Shown piece by piece: positions 1 to 10,335 of a stretch of DNA of 64,000 nucleotides. The stretch is from Leguminivora glycinivorella (Eukaryota > Arthropoda > Insecta > Lepidoptera > Tortricidae), in assembly GCF_023078275.1 (NCBI RefSeq), contig NC_062978.1, positions 19,739,883 to 19,803,882 on the forward strand, given 5' to 3'. A model generated the notes under the pieces. It saw nothing but the letters and a program-made list of their open reading frames with translations, searched no databases and was not told the origin of the DNA. Both the position numbers and the translations under genes were made by a program. How positions within the stretch are numbered: the first letter of the stretch is position 1; each line of letters opens with the position of its first letter.

Positions 1-2424
1 TGCAACTCAGAGGCCGTGCTACGTGAGATACCTGCTTCTCATAGGGCTTCCGTAGACTTGGAAATAGACCCAGGAGTCTCGCAAAAGGTCCTTGGCTTGT
101 GTTGGAATAAATCTGGCGATTATTTCCATTTCAAGGTGACAGAGCCAGATCCAACGTGCACTAAAAGGACAATCTTGTCTGCAGTGGCTCGCCTATGGGA
201 TAACGTCGGCTTAGTAGCTCCAGTTGTCCTTTACGCAAAACTCCTCATACAGGAGCTTTGGTTGATCAAATGCGACTGGGATGAGACTCCCCCGACCCAT
301 ATTGTAAATTTATGGGAACGATTTTATTCTGAGTTGCCAAAATTGAATGAAATTCATATACCGCGTCATCTCGGGGTAGTACAAGGTTGTACTATAAACC
401 TCTTAGGCTTCGGTGATGCTTCCGAGCGGGCATATGGAGGTGTAGTTTATCTTCAGGTCATAAACGGGAATGAAGTGACAGTTCGATTGGTGTGTTCCAA
501 GTCGAAGGTCTCTCCCTTGAAGACAGTCTCTGTAGCGAGATTAGAGCTGTGTGCTGCTGTCCTCCTGGCAAAGCTCATGCGGAAGGTGCAAGATAATTTC
601 GAGCCCCGTTACAACATTAACGAGATCTACGCCTTTACCGACTCGAAAGTTGCGCTCTGCTGGATTCAGTCATCACCACACCGCTGGCAAACATTCGTTG
701 CCAATCGCGTTGTTAAGATAATTGAAGCTGTACCGGCCAGCTGCTTCCATCATGTGGCGGGCTTAGAAAATCCCGCGGATTGCTTGTCGCGTGGCCTGAC
801 GCCTGCTAAGCTTGTGGATCATCCTTTGTGGTTTACAGGACCGGCTTGGGCATCCAAGCATCCATCAGAATGGCCTTTAAGGGAGCTCGATCGAGAGTCC
901 ATCGGAGAAGTGCCGGAGCTTAAGCCTCTTGCACACGCTACTACTACGGATGTGTCAGAGTCACCACTTTATTCCCTCGCGCAGCGGATATCGTCGTGGT
1001 CTCGATTACTGCGCATCGTCGTATACGTGTACCGCATCCTTAATCCGAAACCGCTCCCCACGGCCCTTACCCGATCCGACTTAGAGTTTGCTGAAGGCAA
1101 AATTCTCTCATCGTTGCAAAACGAACATTTTTGTGACGATATTGAGAAAATTAAGAGCAAGAAATATTGCTCACCTGCTTTACAAAAGCTCAAACCGTTC
1201 TTAGACAAAGACGGTCTAATTCGTGTTGGAGGCAGGTTGACAAATACAGACTTGCAGTATTCTCAGAAGCACCCAATTGTGCTCCCGCGACGTGATCATG
1301 TAGTCAATATGATCGTTGACTACGTTCACAGAAAGCATTTGCATGCTGGTCCCGAGTCAATGATGACTATACTTAGGCTTCAGTATTGGATTCTGTCGGC
1401 TCGTCGTGTCATTCGCGACCGCATTGCCAAATGCAACACTTGTTTCAGAGCGAATCCACAATCGTCTTTTCCGCTCATGGCAGACTTACCGGGCTGTCGC
1501 GTGAATCAAGTGGATAAACCGTTTACGCATACAGGGTGTGATTATGCAGGCCCTCTGCAATATACGCCTACTCGTGGCAGAGGAGTGAAGAGTCGCAAGG
1601 CTTGGTTATGTATTTTCACTTGCCTCACTACGCGCTGTCTTCACATTGAGATAGCGACGGAATTGAGTACCGCCAACTTCATGGCTGCATTAAAGCGCTT
1701 TTTGGCACGCCGTGGTCCCGTCCAATGCATGTATTCGGACAATGGAACCAATTTCGTTGGCGCCAATTCTTATATGCGTGACCTCTACAAGTTCTTGGAT
1801 GCTCATCGTCCACTTATAGAGATGGAACTAGCGGAGAACCGCATTGATTGGAAGTTCATCCCTCCTGCTTCTGCTCATTTTGGAGGCGCATGGGAGTCTA
1901 TGGTGAAAATAGTAAAAAATCACCTTTTCAAGGTGATCGGTACGCAAATACTGACGTACGAAGAACTTCTAACGACGCTTGCTCAGATAGAAGCGCTCGT
2001 TAATTCCCGGCCTCTAACAGCCTTGAGCAGTGACCCCGCTGAGCCATCAGCTCTTACTCCTGCTCATTTTCTCCATACTGCTCCACTGTTGTCGTTACCT
2101 ACTCCATTGGTCGAGTCAGGTAACTTACGTGAACGACATGCCCTCCTAGATAGGATAGTGCAGTCTTTCTGGCAACGATGGCGAGCAGAGTATCTGCATC
2201 AGTTGCAATCTCGAGCTAAATGGACAACGCCATCAGTTCCCATCGCAATTGGCACAGTAGTCGTCATTAAAGTAGATAATGCGCCGCCATTCTCATGGCC
2301 ATTGGGTGTTGTAGACGCAGTGCATCCTTCAAAGGACGGCTCAACCCGCGTTGTTACTGTCAGGACAAGTAAAGGAAGTTTCGTCCGTCCTGTCGTGCGG
2401 TTGTGTCCTTTGCCTAACCAGTAA
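1..2424 (+). CDS. BEL/Pao retrotransposon pol polyprotein, 3' part
   Basis: C-terminal part of a BEL/Pao polyprotein. The frame is open from base 1 and runs off the left edge, so no start is assigned; the first in-window GTG (16) is not a real initiator. Residue numbers count from 16. Residues about 20-190 look like the end of the reverse transcriptase and the Pao A17/RNase H-like block (GFGDAS near 131, then VARLELCAA). TDSKVALCWI and the NPADCLSRG motif follow to about 262. An integrase zinc-binding domain (H near 438 and 441, CNTC near 473-476) precedes an integrase core with all three acids visible: D in GCDYAGPL near 508, D in YSDNGTNF near 573, and E in HFGGAWESM near 626. A DUF5641-like C-terminal domain fills about 705-800. 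The stop lies 130 bp before the 3' LTR. There are no internal stops over 808 codons, so this copy is young or functional as far as can be seen; gag, protease and most of RT are outside the window. Confidence 0.93.
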   Translation, partial: CNSEAVLREIPASHRASVDLEIDPGVSQKVLGLCWNKSGDYFHFKVTEPDPTCTKRTILSAVARLWDNVGLVAPVVLYAKLLIQELWLIKCDWDETPPTHIVNLWERFYSELPKLNEIHIPRHLGVVQGCTINLLGFGDASERAYGGVVYLQVINGNEVTVRLVCSKSKVSPLKTVSVARLELCAAVLLAKLMRKVQDNFEPRYNINEIYAFTDSKVALCWIQSSPHRWQTFVANRVVKIIEAVPASCFHHVAGLENPADCLSRGLTPAKLVDHPLWFTGPAWASKHPSEWPLRELDRESIGEVPELKPLAHATTTDVSESPLYSLAQRISSWSRLLRIVVYVYRILNPKPLPTALTRSDLEFAEGKILSSLQNEHFCDDIEKIKSKKYCSPALQKLKPFLDKDGLIRVGGRLTNTDLQYSQKHPIVLPRRDHVVNMIVDYVHRKHLHAGPESMMTILRLQYWILSARRVIRDRIAKCNTCFRANPQSSFPLMADLPGCRVNQVDKPFTHTGCDYAGPLQYTPTRGRGVKSRKAWLCIFTCLTTRCLHIEIATELSTANFMAALKRFLARRGPVQCMYSDNGTNFVGANSYMRDLYKFLDAHRPLIEMELAENRIDWKFIPPASAHFGGAWESMVKIVKNHLFKVIGTQILTYEELLTTLAQIEALVNSRPLTALSSDPAEPSALTPAHFLHTAPLLSLPTPLVESGNLRERHALLDRIVQSFWQRWRAEYLHQLQSRAKWTTPSVPIAIGTVVVIKVDNAPPFSWPLGVVDAVHPSKDGSTRVVTVRTSKGSFVRPVVRLCPLPNQ

Positions 2425-2554
2425 TGGAATGGGTATTATGTTAGAATAATATTATTTTTTTTCGCTATTATTTTACTCGAAGAAAAGGGTCATTATTTAT
2501 TTTTTTATTTAGTACTTCTTTCCTTTAAAGGAACCCTTTAAAGCCGGGGAGAAA

Positions 2555-2970
2555 TGTTCGCGCCCTTTTCATTCATTATCATTCATATCGTCCATCCCGC
2601 TCGCTCTTCCTTATGATAGGTTCAACCTCATTTTTAATTATCATGTCATCCGCCTCTTTGCCAAACTTCTTAAAAAATATAAAATACGTCAAGTGTCAAT
2701 CCGCAAAAAGAAAGTCGTTGTCAATGGTGAATAAAAATATCCGCAACGAATTAAGTTATTAATTAATTATATTATAATAGAACGATTCGCGAGTGTGCAG
2801 TGCAAGGAAAGAGAGAACCAAGCTTTGCAAGGGTGGCCACCCGATAAACTCTCGAGACGACAACATCGGTGAGTTTGGCTCCCCATCAATCTCCATAATT
2901 TTATTTTCCGTTTTGTTTTATTTTATTACAATAGTTCGTTAGGAACTTCGTATCCGCAGGTCCTTCAACA
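2555..2970 (+). mobile_element. BEL/Pao 3' LTR
   Basis: A 416-bp LTR inferred from its position after pol, a purine-rich tract just upstream (2539-2554), and canonical ends TGTTCGCG at 2555 and TTCAACA ending at 2970. TATAAAA at 2678-2684 and AATAAA near 2731 would serve as TATA box and poly(A) signal. The matching 5' LTR is outside the window, so the boundaries and target duplication cannot be confirmed. Confidence 0.75.
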
Positions 2971-3489
2971 GAACCTTAATGACGAAATAAAACTTACTAA
3001 AATCTCAATTCATCAAAAAAAACTTGGTAACAAAATAGGAATAATAAAAACAAATTTAACTTTTTCCTTAATTTTTGTACAAACTTTTCGAGAACTGCTG
3101 ATTCAAACATATATATATATATTTTAATTTATTTGGTGTGCGTCGCGCTCTTCACAGTCATGTAAAGGCGGGGTCGCTACTCTTGAGAAAGGTCCTCGGA
3201 AATAGATCGAAACATGTCAAACGTTATATCGACTTAACACGTGAGTAACCCGCTTAAAATATTTTTAATAAGTACCTTTAGATTTTCCGCTATGCCCGTC
3301 TGATGGCTTAGATAAGTGACTGGATAGATACCGTACCTATTTAACATTAGTGATATTGACACTGACAATTCTGTGTCTATTTCTGGGTGGATTGGTAACA
3401 TTATTACTCAGCGTCAATGTTTTCCTTGTTGAACTGAGCATTCTTTTTTTTTGCACTTTTTTTATTTTGATTTTTTTAGGGAATTTTAG
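2971..3489. other. AT-rich flank, possible Penelope-like trace
   Basis: No gene. Around 3170-3245 the text TTGAGAAAGGTCCTCGGAAA followed by GATCGAAACATGTC recalls the AAGGTC...GACCGAAACGTT stretch common in Penelope-like elements. This is a weak resemblance from memory. Confidence 0.3.
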
Positions 3490-3660
3490 GTCAATTGTAC
3501 TTAGAATCACGAGTACTTTCAATGTCACTGAGAGACAAAATGTGTCCCAGAATTTCCATACATTTTTGTTACTTTTCTCTTTTGTTACCCCACACAACAT
3601 GTACGGAAAATGGTAACCAAATAAGAAAAAATCGTACGGGAAGTAAACTAGAAAGTATCC
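3490..3660. repeat. Diverged member of the AGAATCRCGAG fold-back family
   Basis: AGAATCACGAG (3502-3512) and the TGTCCCA...CCATACATT stretch after it resemble the same order of blocks at 24.0-24.3 kb and 30.0-30.3 kb. The ends are not clear. Short open frames here on both strands have no recognisable protein signature. Confidence 0.4.
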
Positions 3661-4182
3661 ATGAAAAAGCACTCTGAATTTGTCATTTTTTTACAAATCA
3701 GTCCTTTTTCATGTTTGATTAGCTGAGGTGGTTCATAGAAACTTACTTTTAAATGTATGGTGTCAGTAAAATATGTATTTACTTGTGCCACATTGGTGAA
3801 AATTCCGTACATGAAAATGTTGACGTACTTTGTATGAAGCGATCTGTAACAACACTAGTTAACCATAAATAAAATAATTACTTAATATTTAAACCCCCTA
3901 TACCCACACATTGGAAGGCAAGGCTCATGTCCTACTGAACCTCGGTATTTTAAAAGCAACGACGTTGCCTGCGGTCCGAATGAAAAGATGTTAGCGTGCT
4001 GAAAGTTCAAATTGTTAAAATGCCACTTTTGCAGACTGAGGAATGTTCAATTCGTCACAAATTTAATTTCAGGTTACCGACTGAAAAACCAAATTTATTC
4101 AAAAGACATAGGCACATGTAAAACTAAGTGACAGTTACTGACAGTGAAATAAATAAATACATTATCATCATCATCGTCATCA
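3661..4182. other. No gene seen
   Basis: Non-coding AT-rich sequence with no repeat, RNA gene or open frame that I can support. Confidence 0.5.
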
Positions 4183-4500
4183 GAGAAATCAGAGAGAGAG
4201 AGATATCAGAGAAATTGAGAGGAAGCAGGTCAGCATGGTATGGGCATGTAATGCGGAGGGATGAAAGCAATGTTATAAAACGAGTGGTAAATATGAAAGT
4301 GGATGGATACAATGGTAGTGGAAGGCCTAAGAAAAGATGGATGGAATGTGTGAACAACGATATGAGAGTGAAAGGTATGGAGTGGTAGGTAAGGAGGTAA
4401 GGTAGGTATGGAAATGACGGCTGATAGAGAGAAATGGAGGAAGATGATCTGCTGCGCCGACCCCAAATAATGGGAAAAGGGCAAGGGAATGATGATGATG
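4183..4500 (+). pseudogene. LINE (RTE-like) 3' end, frameshifted
   Basis: C-terminal remnant of a LINE reverse-transcriptase protein. The frame reads AWYGHVMRRDESN, then GRPKKRWMECVNNDM, ending at a stop at 4386-4388. The family's normal tail (TADREKWRK, then CCADPK and stop at 4468-4470) continues in another frame, so an indel lies near 4386. The WYGHVMR and GRPKKRW motifs are typical of the tail of RTE-type LINE proteins. A short ATGATG tail closes the element, as expected for target-primed insertion. 5'-truncated and inactive. The clade is inferred. Confidence 0.75.
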
Positions 4501-4562
4501 ATCATCATCATCATCATATCAGCCGAAAGACGTCTGGACATAGGCCTCCCCAAAGATTGCCA
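4498..4562 (-). mobile_element. RTE-like LINE 3' tail, opposite strand
   Basis: Read on the minus strand, GGGGAGGCCTATGTCCAGAC is followed by CGGCTGATATGATGATGATG, a LINE 3' end with its ATGATG tail. It meets the plus-strand tail at 4500 tail to tail. Confidence 0.65.
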
Positions 4563-4628
4563 TAATTACCAATAAATACATAAATTAATTAAATTATATG
4601 TCGCCGCTGCATAGTCTGATTGGCAGAC

Positions 4629-4930
4629 CGTGCCAGGGAGTACCTATATGGCACGACCACAACCCATGTCGAAACTTCGAAACCATGCGGGTACTTTTTA
4701 TAAAAAGGTAAGTACAAAAAGTACATTTTTTTTCGTGAATTTGTACCAAAACAGAAATTTAAAAAATCATTAAATATAGTGTGGTCGTGCCAGGGAGTAC
4801 CTACCTAGCACGCCCACGGTCCCTATGTCGAAACTCCGAAACCATAAGGGTACATTTTTTTTACCGTAAGTACAAAAAAGAACTTTTTTTTCCGTTAATT
4901 TCTACCGCAACAGAATTAATAAAATAATCC
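4629..4930. repeat. Two-unit tandem duplication, about 160 bp
   Basis: The block CGTGCCAGGGAGTACCTA, then ATGTCGAAACT and GAAACCAT, then GGGTAC and a T-rich run, occurs at about 4629 and again at about 4788 with scattered differences. Function unknown. Confidence 0.7.
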
Positions 4931-5639
4931 GTGCTGTATTAGTATCACACATTTGATTGGCTAATCAATATACAAAAATTTTAACCTCTTATTTGAAACA
5001 ATAACCTTATTCTTGATTTAAACTAGTCTGTTATGTGTACTTCACAATTATACACTTCACTATTTTTAAACTTTATATTTTGCTGTTCCTGGTAACACGT
5101 TACCTGTCAGTTATAATTGTCAATTTAGTTCGTAGGATTGTGGATTTTACTTTAAACTCTGTTGATCCGATACGGTAGAGCGATAAAGTTAAGTCAACTA
5201 TTATACTACTTGGCTATATTGCTAATAAACACGCTTTATAAGTTTATTCATACCGACAAAGTGGGACGTTGTACTAAACACACTCAATGGTTTGGGGCTC
5301 ATAATATGGGCCCAAACCATTAATATAGAATTCAATACTCTAAGTATATACACAAAGCAATATAATATTAACGCGATTAGGTATCTTGTCACTTGAACCA
5401 CTCAATAACGTTACTATCTCAATGTATGGCAGACGGCGTCTGAGAGGCAATCAATGTCTGAGTGCTGAGAGAAAAGATATTGTACTCGGCGAGATTCGTC
5501 TGTTTATCCGCGTTAATGTAGTCTGCACCTTAGAGGATAGAATACTGGGCAAAATGTTTTTATATAACCTTGGCTTCTGGGCTGGAATTACTTAGTATGG
5601 GTATTAATTATAACATTGATAAAAGTTTCGTTTTCTATT
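4931..5639. other. No gene; one small hairpin
   Basis: Non-coding. An imperfect hairpin at 5284-5322 has arms ATGGTTTGGGGCTCAT and ATGGGCCCAAACCAT. A 69-codon frame at 5386-5595 has no recognisable motif and I do not call it. Confidence 0.45.
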
Positions 5640-5736
5640 AACCCCTTAGAGTGGCACTGAAACTTGAGTAGTTTTATGTGCTCTGCCTACCCCTTCATGG
5701 GATACAGGCGTGATTGTATGTATGTATTGATAAAAG
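5640..5736 (+). repeat. LINE 3' tail with GTAT repeats
   Basis: AGAGTGGCACTGAAACTTGA, then GTGCTCTGCCTACCCC, then ACAGGCGTGATTGTATGTAT. The same segments recur at 49.96-50.0 kb and, inverted, at 16.76-16.85 kb, marking one LINE 3' end family. Confidence 0.6.
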
Positions 5737-5970
5737 TCACGAAGGTACGCATAAAATACAATAAACATTTTTTGTGAACACAGTCAAGACAAAAATACAC
5801 ATAATAACAAGACAGAAAGGAATGAAGTGCCACGAAATGACCTCCTGACTTCCAGCGCTGATCTTCCGATGAGACCATCAAGTGAGAAGGAATAGCATCT
5901 TTACAGTAAATTCTGGACACCTGGAGTTCCAAGGAAGATAATTGGTTTCACAAATGAGATTCAGTAGGTA
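5737..5970. other. No gene seen
   Basis: Short non-coding interval between two LINE 3' ends. Confidence 0.4.
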
Positions 5971-7500
5971 CAATCAATCAATCAATCAAAATATTCTTTA
6001 TTCAAATAGGCTTACAATAAGCACTTTTAAATTGTCAACAGTGTACAATATTCATCTTATTCTAAATATCAGAGCAATTTATTGTTGCAATAAACAATAT
6101 TGTTTTAAAACTACATTGATTTAATAAAATGATATCAATCTAAATTGTATAAAAAAAATACTACCTAGTCTAAAAACTTCTAGAATAAATTCTAAATGTC
6201 AAAAAAATTGTATAAAAATACATTGAATTATCAATATCATCATTAATAAGCTATATAATTAATGGTTTTCAGCAATACTTGTATCCCACGGTGTTTCATC
6301 ATTCATGTAGTCTTGTGTGCTATAGTAGGCTTTAGAGATCAGTATACGCTTTACATAATGTTTAAATCGATTAAAAGACAGTTCAGTGATGGCATTAGGA
6401 AGTTTGTTATAAAATCTTACACAATTACCCATGAATGATTTTTTAATTTTATGGAGCCGAGTGAAGGGCACTGCAAGCTTATGCTTATTTCTAGTGTTTA
6501 TATTATGTACATCACAGTTTTTCTTAAATTTACAAATGTTTTTATGTACATACATAATATTCTCATAAATATATTGACAATGCACTGTCATTATATTAAT
6601 GTCCTTAAACTTATCTCTAAGTGAGTCTCTATGGTTCATTTTGTATATTGCTCGAATAGCCCTCTTCTGCAGAACAAATATGGTATTTATCTCTGAAGCA
6701 CTGCCCCATAGTAAAATACCATATGACATAATGCTGTGAAAGTAACTAAAATAAACTAATCGAGCTGTTTCCACGTCTGTTAACTGACGGATCTTGCTCA
6801 CTGCAAATGCTGCAGAGCTCAGTCTATTCGAGAGGGTAGCAATATGGGGACCCCACTGAAGTTTAGAATCTAAAGTTATGCCAAGAAAAACTGTACTATC
6901 TACCAGTTCCAATTCCTCATCCTTCACAACGACACTTGCTTGTTCATTTTTAGCATTACTCGTTACAAACTTAATACATTTAGTCTTTTTCTCATTTAAC
7001 AATAAGTTATTAACACTAAACCAATTAACTACTTCGGAAATAGCATTGTTTACATTTTCACAAGTTTGTTGCTGACGTTTGACTTTGGAAATAAGGGAAG
7101 TATCATCTGCAAACAATACTATATCATGGTGGGTCTTTACAAGATATGGCAGGTCATTAATGTAGATAAGGAACAGGAAAGGCCCCAATATTGATCCCTG
7201 CGGTACACCCATAGAGACTAGTGACCCCGGTGAGCGCTGTCCATTCACGTCGACTCTTTGTATTCTATCGTGTAAGTAAGATTTGACTAAATTCAGTGCC
7301 GATCCTCTCACTCCATAGTAGTGCAATTTCCTGATCAGTGTTTCATGACAGACGCAATCGAAAGCCTTAGATAAATCACAGAAGATATCCAAGGCATCCT
7401 GTGACTCCTCCCAGGCATCGAAAATCTGTTTGATTAGCTCAACACCAGCGTCGGTTGTTGAGCGACCCCGTGATACTTCTGGGTGATAAGCTGGGACATT
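5971..7500 (-). mobile_element. 5'-truncated CR1/L2-like LINE
   Basis: The minus-strand element comprises a partial reverse transcriptase (6259 to about 7500), a 3' UTR of about 270 bp, an AATAAA-type signal and an ATTG microsatellite tail (5971-5988). The microsatellite tail, rather than poly(A), argues for the CR1/L2 group. Endonuclease and the first RT blocks are missing, as expected from incomplete reverse transcription. Confidence 0.8.
6259..7500 (-). pseudogene. LINE reverse transcriptase, C-terminal 410 residues
   Basis: Reverse transcriptase fragment of a non-LTR retrotransposon. Visible blocks in order are GRSTTDAG, DLSKAFD (first catalytic Asp), SMGVPQGSILGPFLF, and FADDTSLI (catalytic Asp pair). 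Thumb and C-terminal LINE regions follow, with SYGILLWG and AVPFTRLHKIKKSFMG. The frame stays open to a stop at 6259. It can be read upstream to 7557, but its first 20 or so codons derive from an adjoining LINE tail and are not part of this protein. Truncated: there is no endonuclease and no N-terminal RT, so it cannot act alone. Could equally be labelled jockey-like by annotation pipelines. Confidence 0.85.
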
Positions 7501-7562
7501 TATCATATTTATCAGCCCTTTATCGGCCAGTGCTGAACAAGTGAACATAGGCCTCACTTCTA
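7501..7562 (-). mobile_element. RTE-like LINE 3' tail adjoining the truncated LINE
   Basis: On the minus strand, AGGCCTATGTTCAGCACTGG then CCGATAAAGGGCTGAT matches the plus-strand tail at 55.23-55.28 kb. The truncated LINE begins immediately after the degraded ATG-type tail. Confidence 0.6.
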
Positions 7563-8076
7563 GTACCCCGCTTTATCTCCAGTCCTAAAATAGTCTCATC
7601 CAGTTGTGACCCGCAATTTAATTAAAATCGCCGTCAATAGGAGTTGTCAATAATGTAAACAAAGTATTTTATATAAAATACCAATATTTTAACACAATTT
7701 TATTATTTTAAAGGTTGAGGATCATAATGTGAGAAAACTAACATGGATTTAGCCAGTATCTGATGAGTTAGAATAGAAAATAGACATTTTGACTACAAGG
7801 TTTGTTTAAATTGTTCACAAATTCTATTGACGGCGAGTTTATATCAAATTATGCCATATCTACATACATACCAATATCTAGAGTTTCAGAATTCGAGACA
7901 CAAACACCACCGGTAGGAGTTTTAAGTTACCTACCAGTCCGTTTTCAGCTGCAGCTGTTCGATTGCAACAGCACGACTGCCAGCTGAACATCACCTATTA
8001 ATGTCAATGTTTGTCCTGTCGCTTGAACTCGATTCCCAACTAGGCAGTAATAACCACAAATTTTTATTAAAATTTT
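7563..8076. other. No gene seen
   Basis: Non-coding AT-rich interval without recognisable repeats. Confidence 0.4.
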
Positions 8077-8332
8077 GAAAAAAAACCCCCGACTGCGACA
8101 TAGTAGACCGATTTTCATGAAACATGGCTAAGAACACTTCCGACTAACTCAAGTCAGCTTTCAGACAAAAAAAAACTAAATCGAAATCGCTTCATCCGTT
8201 CGGGAGCTACGATGCCACAGACAAACACACACACAGACAGACAGACCAACAGACAGACAGACAGACAGACGGACAGACGGACAGACACGTCAAACTTATA
8301 ACACCCCTTCGTTTTTGCGTCGGGGTTAAAAA
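8077..8332 (-). repeat. CCCCCGAC/TGTC repeat, copy 1
   Basis: Interspersed repeat of about 250 bp. One end reads TTTTTAACCCCGACGC, followed by a TGTC-rich simple repeat, GGCATCGTAGCTCCCGAACG, and GCGGTCGGGGGTTTTTTC-type sequence at the other end. Both ends carry a CCCCCGAC motif in inverted orientation. Other copies are at 16.2, 46.6, 58.2, 60.3 and 63.5 kb. A C/S/V-rich frame across it is simple-repeat translation. Confidence 0.85.
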
Positions 8333-10327
8333 TCACTACGGTGAAGCAACAACCCAACATGAGTCTGCCACCGACTCCCGATCACGCCGTCTCTTGACCT
8401 TTCGATTACTCGTACTCCCCTGCCGCCTAAAATACTCTTAAACGTTACAAATTACTAAATGTAATTAAAATCATTAGTAAATACATTTCTCAACAAATAC
8501 AAATGAATAATTTATCTCTCCCGCCTGTCAGGTACCTCAAACAAATCGCCTCTTAAAAGTTGTCCCTCATTTGTGATTAGTAACTTCCGGCAATGATTGT
8601 GAAGCATTGATTTATTGCCGAAAACTCCAACTTTTGCTCCGTAGGGAGTGTTTTAGTTGAGCTGAATAAAATACCTATTTGTTGGAATTATTGGATCGCT
8701 TTAAAATTTGTTGGAAAGCATTTACATTTGGAAGTTTGGATTTAAAAGGTTTGAAGCTAAGACAAAGGAACAGGCAAAAATTTGCAGAATTTTTATATTC
8801 GAGTCTTTTTCATTTAGATAACGAAATATTAACATTCGATATCCACATAAGCAACTTTTGCCATTTTTTGGTACTTATGGGACCATCTCGAAAATGCGAA
8901 ATTTGTCGGTTCCATACATATCGGTCTAACTGAACTTGTTTTATTATAATTATGTATGTCGAGCATATTAAATATACCTACCTACTTTTAACTTCCATAG
9001 CAGATAATAGTTTTCCGCTGTAGAGCACTTACGTACTATCAGCTGCAAAATTGCATGTACTTTTGCATGTGATAGTACATTTCAGTCTACACTCGTATGA
9101 GGGTTTTTGTTATTTCATAGTATGTACGAGTAAAAGTTACTTACTACGACCTACACATTTAATTTATAAACTATTGCACGTGAGTAAATAAACACACTGT
9201 ATAGCATCGAACATACCTACTTGTAACTTCCACAGTTTTCCACGATAGAGCACGTTCTTGATGTCGCGATTCGCACCTTTGTTCCGTCTAATATTGTGAC
9301 AAAGAACTTTCTTTCTTGTTAACGAAACTATGATAGGATCGCAGAAATGCCAAAACGTGTCCATTGTTTAATACTGTTTCTAATGAGCGCAAGTTTTCAG
9401 TTATTCTTTCAGAAAAGTCGCTTTTTTATTATAAATGGGCTTACTCTTGACCACAGACTAGCCAAAGGCAAAGACGTGGCCTACGATGGAGTGAGCTCGC
9501 TCAGAAGATGCTTGTTTACCCTCGCTTTTCTGATTATATTGGATTTATTATTGTAGTTCACTGCAGAGTATTTCTAACTTATTCCTGTTCGAACCTGTTG
9601 TCGGCGTTTTCCCACCATTTTGGGTAGAATGCGTCCAAGTCGTCCCACCATCTCCTTTTTGAATGAATCCCAGGGTCGAGTGGAGAAAAAAATCCCTTAT
9701 GATGCCAATCCCTTATGCTCCGTTACAAACGAAACGCAACTGTCTTTATTGTACTGATTGCAAAGAATGATAGAGAGCGACTATAAATTTTGAATAATAT
9801 TTTACGAAGCGTAAACAATCGGCGCGATGGCTAGGCATCGGCTGGCTCCGAAAACGTGTTACAATATCTCTTGCCAAAACAACCTTACCTCCATTGTTCG
9901 TATTTGACAAAAAGTAACATTGCCAATTTCGGAGTGTAGTCTTAGTTTTTTCTTCCAACAAACAATGGATCTCAAAAGCCCTTTAAAGGCGTAAAAATGT
10001 GCAAATTCGTGAGATAAGCTGTCGCGCGTGAGAACTGCGAACGTGTTATCTAAAAATATACGCGTTATTTTACTTCTTATCCAACATTTTTCGTTGCGTC
10101 CACAGTTGCGTAGCAAATATTTTGCGATAAAAATCATAATATACCTAACTACTCGTATAGTAAATCTGTTGATCAAAACTAAACATTCAAATATAATTGT
10201 GTGGCTATGTATTAAAGTTGATACATTTAATTACAGAGAAATTGTCAACTCATTTAGGGAAACATATCAATTATTTTATGAAATATCTTTGATTTTTGAA
10301 GTAGTTAATTTACTTATTTAATTTAAA
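8333..10327. other. No gene seen
   Basis: About 2 kb of non-coding AT-rich DNA. Frames of 66-105 codons on both strands have no motifs or codon bias that I can recognise, and none is called. Confidence 0.45.
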
Positions 10328-10335
10328 TCACCACG

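Noticed and set aside
4128..4388. A complete small gene
   Set aside because: Its residues match the C-terminus of a LINE protein, and the family tail continues in another frame.
8154..8360. Cys/Ser/Val-rich small proteins here and at 31.9, 46.6, 58.3 and 60.4 kb
   Set aside because: All are translations of TGTC/TCCG simple repeats.
9859..10176. 105-codon minus-strand frame
   Set aside because: No recognisable motif, overlaps another frame, and sits in an AT-rich non-coding stretch.
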